DNA of 64,000 nt. Origin: RPQJ01 sp046347155 (GTDB lineage Bacteria; Pseudomonadota; Gammaproteobacteria; Steroidobacterales; Steroidobacteraceae). Positions 35,329 through 42,125 of this stretch are shown here, one piece after another; position 1 is the first letter of the stretch; each line of letters starts with the position of its first letter. A program made the position numbers and the translations under genes. The notes below the pieces were generated by a model. The model had not been told where the DNA came from. It made no database searches and saw only the letters and a program-made list of their open reading frames with translations. The stretch lies in NCBI GenBank assembly GCA_046347155.1, contig JAXMGT010000001.1, positions 372,001-436,000 of the forward strand. Reading direction: 5' to 3'.

Positions 35329-35526
35329 ATGAGCTTCAAGTACTACGCGCATTTCCTCGTCGAGGAGCCCGATCCGCGGGGACTGCAGGAGTACCGCGGC
35401 GTCGTCGAGCTCGACGGCCGGCCGCCCTCGGGCCGTGAACTGCGCGAGGCGTCCAGGATCATCGCCCACAACATGGGACTCGCCGCGCGCGAGGTCAAAG
35501 TCCTGCAGTGGGCGCGCCTGCACTGA
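35329..35526 (+). CDS. small conserved protein of unknown function
   Basis: A 65-residue soluble protein with normal coding codon bias: FKYYAHFLVEEPDPRGLQEYRGVVELDG at the start and a helical, basic end (REASRIIAHNMGLAAREVKVLQWARLH). It resembles no family I can name. A clear terminator follows 59 bases after the stop, which supports an independent transcription unit. A TAGGTT box 8 bases before the ATG may be its promoter. Confidence 0.6.
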   Translation: MSFKYYAHFLVEEPDPRGLQEYRGVVELDGRPPSGRELREASRIIAHNMGLAAREVKVLQWARLH

Positions 35527-35584
35527 GCGGCTGAACAAATCCCCTGGCGGGCTCCTCCCTTCCCTTCGACCGGAGCCTGCTACT

Positions 35585-35620
35585 CGGCCCCGGGCCCCCG
35601 TGGTTCCGGGGCCGCTTTTT
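35585..35620 (+). terminator. rho-independent terminator after the 65-aa gene
   Basis: A 9-bp stem, CGGCCCCGG (35585-35593) and CCGGGGCCG (35606-35614), is followed by C and five T. Its direction suits the rightward gene ending at 35526. Confidence 0.75.
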
Positions 35621-35636
35621 ATCCGCTGCCGCGTGC

Positions 35637-36074
35637 TCACCTGACGCCGATGCGCAGGGCCGAGGTCGCGACCCGGACCTCGATCAGGAACGCGAGCAGC
35701 GCGCCGACCAGCGCGGCCATTGCGATCACGAACAGCGTCGCGACGTACGCGCCGAGGCTGATCGGCACGAACGTGCTCGAGAAGATCAGCGCCACGACCA
35801 TCGCGACCAGCAGCGCGGCGATCGTGCAGAGCGTGATCGAGAGGTTGATGTACCGCGCCCGCCGCGAGGCGACCCGCAGCTGCACGCGCGCCTCGTCGGC
35901 GTCGCGCGCCGTCTCGGCGTGCAGGCTTTCCTCCACCTTGCGGGCGCGGTCGACGACCCGCGCGAGCCGGTTCGTCAGCACGCCGAGCAGCACGCCGATG
36001 CCCGAGAGCAGGAACACCGGCGCGAGCGCGAGCTGGATCGCGTGGGCGATGTCGCCGACCTGCAGCGTCTCCAT
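35637..36074 (-). CDS. DUF2721 family membrane protein
   Basis: A 145-residue inner-membrane protein with three hydrophobic segments, at the N-terminus (IQLALAPVFLLSGIGVLLGVLTNRLARVVDRARKVEE) and in the second half. The RLARVVDRAR motif after the first helix and RARYINLSITLCTIAALLVAMVVALIF are diagnostic of DUF2721. Function is unknown. The ATG at 36074 lies six bases after TAGAAT. Confidence 0.88.
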   Translation of the reverse strand: METLQVGDIAHAIQLALAPVFLLSGIGVLLGVLTNRLARVVDRARKVEESLHAETARDADEARVQLRVASRRARYINLSITLCTIAALLVAMVVALIFSSTFVPISLGAYVATLFVIAMAALVGALLAFLIEVRVATSALRIGVR

Positions 36075-36080
36075 GCGGCG

Positions 36081-36086
36081 ATTCTA
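36081..36086 (-). promoter_or_regulatory. -10-like TAGAAT, possible leaderless promoter of the DUF2721 gene
   Basis: TAGAAT, CGCCGC and then ATG (36074): the same six-base gap as at four other starts in the window. No Shine-Dalgarno sequence is visible. Confidence 0.4.
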
Positions 36087-36148
36087 GACGAGCCCGGACG
36101 CGGGTTGCGGCCCGCGCGCGGGCGGTCCAGCATTCCGGGCGGCGCACC

Positions 36149-36889
36149 ATGAGTTTCAAGGACCACTTCTCGCGGCAGTCGGCGGCGTACGGCCGCTACC
36201 GGCCCGGTTACCCGCCGGAGCTGGTCCGGTGGGTCGCGGCGCAGGCGCCCGGCCGGCGGCTCGCGATCGACTGCGCCACCGGCAACGGCCAGGCGGCCGT
36301 CGCGCTGGCCCCGCACTTCGACGTGGTGCTCGCGCTGGACGGGAGCCTCGGCCAGCTCGGACGCGCGCAACCGGCGCGCGGGGTGGCCTACGTGGCCGCG
36401 CTCGCCGAGCGGCTGCCGGTCGCCGACCGGTGCGCGGACCTCGTCGTCGCCGCGCAGGCCGCCCACTGGTTCCACTTCGACCGTCACTACGCGGAGTGCC
36501 GTCGCGTGCTGGCGCCCGGCGGCGCCTACGTCGCGTGGACCTACGAGAAGTTCCGGATCGACGACCGGCTCGACGCGGTCGTCGACGCGTTCTACCGCGA
36601 CGTCGTCGGGCCGTACTGGCCGCCCGAGCGGCGCTACGTCGAGGCCGGCTACCGGACGCTCCCGTTCCCCTGGACCGAGCTCGAGGCCCCGTCGTTCACG
36701 CTGGTCACGCACTGGGACCTGGCGACGGTGCTGGGGTACCTCGGCACCTGGTCGTCCGTGCAGCGCTACAAGGACGCGCTCGGCAGCGACCCGGTCGCGT
36801 CGCTGGCCGGCCCGCTGGCCGAGGCCTGGGGGCCGGAGCCGGTGCGCGAGGTGCGCTGGCCCATCCACCTGCGCGCCGGCCGGGCCTGA
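36149..36889 (+). CDS. class I SAM-dependent methyltransferase
   Basis: A 246-residue methyltransferase of the UbiE/MenG-like methyltransf_11 type. It begins with FKDHFSRQSAAYGRYRPGYP, common in this group, with motif I LAIDCATGNGQAAVALAPHF, then AAQAAHWFHFDRHYAECRRVLAPGGAYVAWTYEK. Trp/His at the AAHWF position are characteristic of the tRNA/trans-aconitate-like subgroup. The substrate is unknown. It ends 76 bases before the LemA operon. Confidence 0.88.
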   Translation: MSFKDHFSRQSAAYGRYRPGYPPELVRWVAAQAPGRRLAIDCATGNGQAAVALAPHFDVVLALDGSLGQLGRAQPARGVAYVAALAERLPVADRCADLVVAAQAAHWFHFDRHYAECRRVLAPGGAYVAWTYEKFRIDDRLDAVVDAFYRDVVGPYWPPERRYVEAGYRTLPFPWTELEAPSFTLVTHWDLATVLGYLGTWSSVQRYKDALGSDPVASLAGPLAEAWGPEPVREVRWPIHLRAGRA

Positions 36890-36920
36890 GCACGGGTCTG
36901 GAGATTTCGCGGCTGCGCCC

Positions 36921-36926
36921 CATAAT
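36921..36926 (+). promoter_or_regulatory. -10-like CATAAT upstream of the LemA/TPM operon
   Basis: CATAAT lies 39 bases before the lemA ATG in an otherwise GC-rich spacer. The sequence 17 bases upstream is not a clear -35. Confidence 0.3.
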
Positions 36927-36965
36927 GACCGCGGGCCCGCCCCGGGCCCGCGAGGAGGACGAGTC

Positions 36966-37619
36966 ATGCGTGCTCTCAGGGTGTTCGGCATCGTCGCCGC
37001 GAGCCTGCTGCTGTCGGCCTGCGGCTACAACACGATCCAGGTCCAGGACGAGCAGGTGAAGTCGGCCTGGTCCGAGGTGATCAACCAGTACCAGCGGCGT
37101 GCGGACCTGATCCCGAACCTCGTGAACACCGTGAAGGGCTTCGCCGCCCAGGAGCAGGCCGTGCTGATCGGCGTGACCGAGGCGCGGGCCAAGGCCACGG
37201 CCGTCAACGTGAACGCGAACGACGCGCAGTCGCTCGCGCAGTTCCAGGCCGCGCAGGGCGAGCTGTCGAGCGCGCTCTCGCGGCTGATGGTCGTCGTCGA
37301 GAAGTACCCGGAACTCAAGTCCGACCAGAACTTCCGCGACCTGCAGGCCCAGCTCGAGGGCACCGAGAACCGGATCACCGTGGCGCGCAACCGCTACATC
37401 CAGGCGGTCCAGGACTACAACATCACGGTCCGGAAGTTCCCGGTGAACCTCACCGCGATGGTGTTCGGCTACCAGGTGAAGCCGAACTTCACCGTCGAGA
37501 ACGAGGCCGCGATCGCGAAGCCACCGACCGTCGAGTTCGCGCCCGCGCCGGCCGCCGCGCCGGCAGCGGCCCCGGCGACCGCTCCGGCGGGTGGCGCGCC
37601 GGCACCGGCGACGAACTGA
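36966..37619 (+). CDS. lemA: LemA family protein
   Basis: A 217-residue protein. An N-terminal signal ends LLLSACGYNTIQ, so it may be a lipoprotein, whereas many LemA proteins have a simple membrane anchor. The core motif WSEVINQYQRRADLIPNLVNTVKGFAAQE and the later NRYIQAVQDYNITVRKFPVN are the family hallmarks. An Ala/Pro-rich tail follows. LemA proteins are cell-envelope proteins of unclear role, usually encoded with TPM proteins, as here (16-base gap). A CATAAT hexamer (36921-36926) 39 bases upstream may be the operon's -10. Confidence 0.92.
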   Translation: MRALRVFGIVAASLLLSACGYNTIQVQDEQVKSAWSEVINQYQRRADLIPNLVNTVKGFAAQEQAVLIGVTEARAKATAVNVNANDAQSLAQFQAAQGELSSALSRLMVVVEKYPELKSDQNFRDLQAQLEGTENRITVARNRYIQAVQDYNITVRKFPVNLTAMVFGYQVKPNFTVENEAAIAKPPTVEFAPAPAAAPAAAPATAPAGGAPAPATN

Positions 37620-37635
37620 GTCCCCGCGCCGCCCG

Positions 37636-38571
37636 ATGGGCGCGACAGCAGTCGTGGGCGGCCGGCAGCCGCGACGGTGGCGTGCCGCTGGCGTCGTCGC
37701 CGGCGTGCTGCTGCTCCTCGCCGGCGCCGCGGCGGGCGCGGATTCCGTCGTCCCGGTCCCTGCGCTCACGTCGCCCGTCGTCGACCTCGCGAACACGCTG
37801 ACGCCCGACCAGCGCGCGTCGCTCGAGGCGAAGCTCCGCGCGTTCTCGGAGTCGAAGGGCAGCCAGGTCGCCGTGCTCATCGTGCCGAGCACCGGGCCGG
37901 AGGACATCGAGCAGTTCTCGATCCGGGTGGTCGACGCGTGGAAGCTCGGCCGCAAGGACGTCGACGACGGCGTGCTGCTGCTCGTGGCGCGCGACGACCG
38001 CAAGGTGCGGATCGAGGTGGGCTACGGCCTCGAGGGCGCGCTGCCCGACGCGACGGCGAACCGGATCATCGACGAGTACGTCGTCCCGCGCTTCCGCGGC
38101 GGCGACTACTACGGCGGCATCGACGCGGGCGTCGACCGGATCATCGGCGTGGTCGACGGCGAGGCGCTGCCGGCGCCCGACCGCCGCGCGCACTCGCGTC
38201 AATCGGACGGCATCTCGAACCTGCTGCCGTTCCTGCTCATCTTCGCGTTCGTCGGCGGCTCGGTGCTGCGCCGGCTGTTCGGCCGTGTCGGCGGCGCGCT
38301 CGCCACCGGCGGCCTGGTCGGCGGGGTCGTGTGGCTCATCCTCGGCGTGCTCGCGCTGTCGGTCGTCGCGGGCATCGTCGCGTTCGTGTTCGCGCTGCTC
38401 GGCGGCTTCGGCGGAGGACCCGGCGGGCGCTGGACCAGCGGGCGCGGCGGTGGCTTCGGGATGCCGGGCGGTTTCGGGGGTGGCGGATTCGGCGGTGGCG
38501 GCTTCGGGGGCGGCGGGTTCAGCGGCGGTGGTGGCGGTTTCGGGGGCGGCGGCGCCTCGGGGGGCTGGTAG
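37636..38571 (+). CDS. TPM-domain protein with signal peptide and Gly-rich tail (YgcG-like)
   Basis: A 311-residue exported membrane protein. After a signal segment (VVAGVLLLLAGAAAGADS) the TPM domain begins PALTSPVVDLANTLTPDQRASLEAKL, with DDGVLLLVARDDRKVRIEVGYGLEGALPDATA typical of the TPM_phosphatase family. Two hydrophobic segments then lead into a long GGFGGGGF-type tail rich in Gly and Phe. It stands between lemA and a second TPM gene; such trios are envelope-associated and of unknown function. The ATG at 37636 is 16 bases after lemA. Confidence 0.9.
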   Translation: MGATAVVGGRQPRRWRAAGVVAGVLLLLAGAAAGADSVVPVPALTSPVVDLANTLTPDQRASLEAKLRAFSESKGSQVAVLIVPSTGPEDIEQFSIRVVDAWKLGRKDVDDGVLLLVARDDRKVRIEVGYGLEGALPDATANRIIDEYVVPRFRGGDYYGGIDAGVDRIIGVVDGEALPAPDRRAHSRQSDGISNLLPFLLIFAFVGGSVLRRLFGRVGGALATGGLVGGVVWLILGVLALSVVAGIVAFVFALLGGFGGGPGGRWTSGRGGGFGMPGGFGGGGFGGGGFGGGGFSGGGGGFGGGGASGGW

Positions 38572-38573
38572 TG

Positions 38574-39077
38574 ATGCACTGGAAGCGCGCCCTGACGCAC
38601 CTGCTCGCGACGCGCGGAGACCTCGCGCGGGCGTTTCCGCCCCGCGTGCTTGCGGCGATCGAGTCGGCGATTGCCGAGACCGAACGCGCGCACTCGGGGG
38701 AGATCCGCTTCGCGATCGAGACCTCGCTCGATCCGGTCGAGGCGCTCAAGGGCCGTCGTCCGCGGGAGCGGGCCGTCCAGGTGTTCGCCGAGACCGGGAC
38801 CTGGGACACCGAGCTGAACAACGGAGTGCTCGTGTACGTGCTGCTGGCCGACCGGGCCGTCGAGATCGTCGCGGACCGGGGTCACAACGACCGGGTGGCC
38901 GCGGACGAATGGGCGGCGGCCTGCCGGGCGATGGAGGCGGCGTTCCGCGAGGGGCGGTACGAGGCCGGTGCAGTCGAAGGCATCCGGAGGGTGGGCGCGA
39001 TCGTTGCGCGGCATTATCCTGCGACCCCCGGAGCGGCGAATCCCGACGAATTGCCGAACCGACCCGTCCTGCTCTGA
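38574..39077 (+). CDS. TPM-domain protein without signal peptide
   Basis: A 167-residue TPM-domain protein. FPPRVLAAIESAIAETERAHSGEIRFAIE precedes the domain; GVLVYVLLADRAVEIVADRGHNDRV is the core motif. It is an additional, membrane-free member next to the larger TPM protein. The stop of the first and start of the second form TAGTGATG, so translation is likely coupled; a GTG at 38571 could also be used. Family function is unsettled. Confidence 0.85.
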   Translation: MHWKRALTHLLATRGDLARAFPPRVLAAIESAIAETERAHSGEIRFAIETSLDPVEALKGRRPRERAVQVFAETGTWDTELNNGVLVYVLLADRAVEIVADRGHNDRVAADEWAAACRAMEAAFREGRYEAGAVEGIRRVGAIVARHYPATPGAANPDELPNRPVLL

Positions 39078-39106
39078 CCCGGCACCGACCCCGCGAGACC
39101 CCGACC

Positions 39107-40243
39107 ATGCACGATGTCCTTCCCCGGCCGTCACGAATTGCCGCACTGGCGGCCAGCCTCGCGCTCGCGGGGTGTGCGGTTTTCCGCGCCGAGCAGCCTC
39201 CGCCGCCACCGCCGTCGCCCCCGCCACCGCCGCCTGTGGAACAGCCGCTTGCGACCCACGTGTTCGCGTTCGAACCCGGGGTCACGACGGTGCTCGGCGA
39301 GGTGCAGGTGACGACGTCCCACAAGGAGGACACGTTCGCCGACATCGCGCGCCGTTTCGACCTCGGTTACGACGAATTGCTCCGTGCGAACCCGGACATC
39401 GACCCTTGGCTTCCGGGCGAGGGCACGCAGATCGTCCTGCCCACGCAGTTCGTGATCCCGGACGGCCCGCGCGAGGGCATCCTCGTCAACGTCGCCTCGA
39501 TGCGCCTGTTCTGGTTCCCGAAGGCGCCGAAGGGACAGCCGCGCGTCGTCGTGACCTACCCGATCGGCATCGGCAAGGTCGGCTGGGCGACGCCGGTCGG
39601 CAGCACGAAGGTGGTCTCGAAGCGCGTCGGTCCGGTCTGGACGCCGCCCGAATCGGTGCGGCGCGAGCACGCCAAGGCCGGCGATCCGCTGCCGGCGCGC
39701 GTGCCGCCGGGGCCCGACAATCCGCTCGGCGCCTACGCGATGAACCTCGGCTGGCCGAGCTACCTGATCCACGGCACGAACAAGCCGCCGGGCGTCGGCA
39801 TGCGCGCGAGCCACGGCTGCATCCGGTTGTATCCGGAGGACATCGCGGCCCTGTTCCCGGAGGTCCCGGTCGGTACCCGCGTGACGGTCGTGAACCAGAC
39901 GCTGCTCACCGGCTGGCAGTCGGGCAACCTCTACGTGCAGGCGTTCCCGGTGCCGGTCGAGGGCGAGGACGACTCGAAGGCGCCGGCGCCGCTCGTGTGG
40001 ACGGACAAGGTCGCCGCCGCACTCTCGAAGACGGCAGCCGCGCACGGTGCCACCGTGGACGCGACGCTCGCCGAACAGGTGATCACCCAGTCGCGCGGCG
40101 TGGCGACCCCCGTCACGCGCGCGGGCCTCACGCCGGAACGCTGGATCGCGGATGCCCGTCGCGTCGACAACGTCCTGCCGCAGGGCTCGAACTGGGACGG
40201 GCAGGACACGCCGGCGCCGCCCGAAACCTCGACCGGCCGCTGA
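39107..40243 (+). CDS. L,D-transpeptidase lipoprotein with LysM domain
   Basis: A 378-residue envelope enzyme. Lipobox LALAGC, a Pro-rich spacer, then a LysM-like domain (EDTFADIARRFDLGYDELLRANPDIDPWLPGEGTQIVLP) which binds peptidoglycan, and a YkuD domain with the catalytic HGT...SHGCIRLYPEDI motif (Cys in SHGCIR). L,D-transpeptidases of this layout (ErfK/YbiS type) attach lipoproteins or make 3-3 crosslinks. The C-terminal ~110 residues after DIAALFPEVPVGTRV are extra. A 103-base gap separates it from the tail-sheath-like gene, also on the + strand. Confidence 0.92.
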   Translation: MHDVLPRPSRIAALAASLALAGCAVFRAEQPPPPPPSPPPPPPVEQPLATHVFAFEPGVTTVLGEVQVTTSHKEDTFADIARRFDLGYDELLRANPDIDPWLPGEGTQIVLPTQFVIPDGPREGILVNVASMRLFWFPKAPKGQPRVVVTYPIGIGKVGWATPVGSTKVVSKRVGPVWTPPESVRREHAKAGDPLPARVPPGPDNPLGAYAMNLGWPSYLIHGTNKPPGVGMRASHGCIRLYPEDIAALFPEVPVGTRVTVVNQTLLTGWQSGNLYVQAFPVPVEGEDDSKAPAPLVWTDKVAAALSKTAAAHGATVDATLAEQVITQSRGVATPVTRAGLTPERWIADARRVDNVLPQGSNWDGQDTPAPPETSTGR

Positions 40244-40346
40244 CCACCGGGCACCACGTACGGGGGCTCAACGGGTGGTGCGTCGCTGCGCCGCCCGACA
40301 CGAAGGGTTGTGCTAACGTAGGGCAGGCTCGGGCGGAACCAATCGA

Positions 40347-42125
40347 TTGGCGGACTACGGTTCAAGCGGCATCGTAGTGGCGGAGGCGCCGGGCGCCGAC
40401 CAGGCCATCGCGCGCCTGCCGGGCGCGTCGTGCGCGTTCGTCGGCCGCGCGCTGCGGGGTCCCGTCAACCGGCCGGTGACCGTGCGTGGCTACGCGGAGT
40501 ACCAGCACGTGTTCGGCGGTCTCTGGCAGCCGAGCCCGATGTCCTACGCGGTCGAGCAGTTCTTCGAGAACGGCGGTACGCAGGCCGTGATCGTCCGCGT
40601 CGCGAACGGCGCGCGGCCCGCGACGCTGTCGCTGCCCTGCGGCGCCGGGACGCTCACGCTCGAGGCGCGTTCGCCCGGCACCCGCGAGGCGCTGCGGGCC
40701 TCGGTCGACTACGACAACATCGGGCCGGGCGAGGACGACCGATTCAACCTGGTCATCCAGCGCGTGCGTACGCAGGGCTCGGAGCACGTCGAGGACCAGG
40801 AGATCTTCCGCCGGCTCTCGGTCGCGGCGGGCACGGCGCGCTTCGTCTCGACGGCGCTGCAGGAATCGTCGCTGGTCCGCGTACGCGGCAGCGTCCCAGG
40901 CGTGCGGCCGGACCGCAGCTGTCGCGCCGGCTCGCGCAACGCGGTCGGATACGTGGACTCGAACCCGGACGGCGACGACGGCGAGGCACTCACGGATTAC
41001 GACCTGATCGGTTCCGCGGTCCGCGGCACCGGGATGTTCGCGCTGCGCGCCTGCGAGGACGCGCACTTCGTCTGCATACCGCCGCCCGCGCGCGACCGTG
41101 ACCTCGGGCCCGGCGTGCTCGTGGCCGCAGAGGCGCTGTGCCGCGAGTTGAAGTCGCTGCTGGTGGTCGACCCGCCGGCCGCCTGGGAGAACTGCGAGCA
41201 GGTCGTGGCGGGGCTCCGCGACCTCGGGTTCCGCTCCGACCACGCGCTGATGTGCTACCCGCGCCTGATCGCCTGGGACCGGCTGCGCGGTCGGCACGAG
41301 ACCTTCGCGAACTGCGGCGCCGTCGCCGGCGCGCTGACCCGGCTCGACGACCGCCGCTCGCCCTGGAGTGCCGGCCCGGACGAGGAACTGCTGCTGAGGC
41401 CAGGCATGCGCCCGTTGCTGCCGCTCGGCGACGCGGATCGCGCTCGTCTCGTCGCGCACGGCGTGAACCCGCTGCAGTCGGTGCGCACGCCCGGCACCGC
41501 GCCCGCGCTGCGCACGCTCGCCGGCGACAGCGCCGAGGGCTCGCTGCTCACGCGCCGCCGGCGCGCGCTGCTCGTGCTCGCGAGCATCGAGCGGGGCACG
41601 CGATGGTCGGTGTTCCACGCCGCCGATCGCGCGACGTGGCGCCGGCTCGAGCGGCAGGTCCGGGATTTCCTCGCGCCGCTCGCCACCGAGGGACTGTTCG
41701 GCGAGCCGGCCGACGGCGACGACTGCTGGGTGATCTGCGACGAGCGGGTGAACTCGGCACAGGACTCGGAGGCGGGGCGCGTGAACCTGCTGGTCGGACT
41801 GCGCGGCGCGCGTCCGGGCGAATTCGTCACCTGGATGGTCTCGCATGCGCCCGAGGGCAGCCGGGTGAGGCCGGTGCGCACTCGCCTGCTGCCGCCGGGC
41901 CTGCGGATGACGGTGCACGGACTGCCGCCGGAGCCGGTCGAGGCCGCGCCCGCGCCGGCGCGCACCGTCGCGCAGGAACTGTACGGGTATTACCGGGACC
42001 GCCGCCCCGACGACGGGCTACCGACCGGCTTCGCGTCGGCCGTAGCCGCCACCGCCGGGCGTCGAGATCTCGACGCTGTCGCCCGCTTCTACCGCGATTT
42101 CCGCGGTGGCGGGCAGCGCTTCTGA
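40347..42125 (+). CDS. phage/contractile-injection tail sheath-like protein, solitary
   Basis: A 592-residue protein with the hallmarks of contractile tail sheaths: the N-terminal SGIVVAEAP, GASCAFVGRALRGPVNRPVTV, EYQHVFGGLW and SYAVEQFFENGGTQAVIVRVA, and the conserved C-terminal domain (NPLQSVRTPG..., SIERGTRWSVFHAADRATWRRLERQVRDFL, CWVICDERVN and NLLVGLRGARPGEFVTWMV). Length is normal for long sheaths, and there is no frameshift or odd codon use. The start TTG at 40347 fits the family start; no ATG is available. No tube, baseplate, hub, spike or ATPase gene is nearby, and it is not a prophage region. Its last 108 bases overlap the opposite gene's 3' end. Confidence 0.8.
   Translation: MADYGSSGIVVAEAPGADQAIARLPGASCAFVGRALRGPVNRPVTVRGYAEYQHVFGGLWQPSPMSYAVEQFFENGGTQAVIVRVANGARPATLSLPCGAGTLTLEARSPGTREALRASVDYDNIGPGEDDRFNLVIQRVRTQGSEHVEDQEIFRRLSVAAGTARFVSTALQESSLVRVRGSVPGVRPDRSCRAGSRNAVGYVDSNPDGDDGEALTDYDLIGSAVRGTGMFALRACEDAHFVCIPPPARDRDLGPGVLVAAEALCRELKSLLVVDPPAAWENCEQVVAGLRDLGFRSDHALMCYPRLIAWDRLRGRHETFANCGAVAGALTRLDDRRSPWSAGPDEELLLRPGMRPLLPLGDADRARLVAHGVNPLQSVRTPGTAPALRTLAGDSAEGSLLTRRRRALLVLASIERGTRWSVFHAADRATWRRLERQVRDFLAPLATEGLFGEPADGDDCWVICDERVNSAQDSEAGRVNLLVGLRGARPGEFVTWMVSHAPEGSRVRPVRTRLLPPGLRMTVHGLPPEPVEAAPAPARTVAQELYGYYRDRRPDDGLPTGFASAVAATAGRRDLDAVARFYRDFRGGGQRF

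Noticed and set aside
40347..42125. Prophage or tailocin remnant
   Set aside because: No integrase, capsid, lysis, tube or baseplate gene is nearby, and flanking genes are ordinary chromosomal ones. I kept the gene as a solitary sheath homologue.
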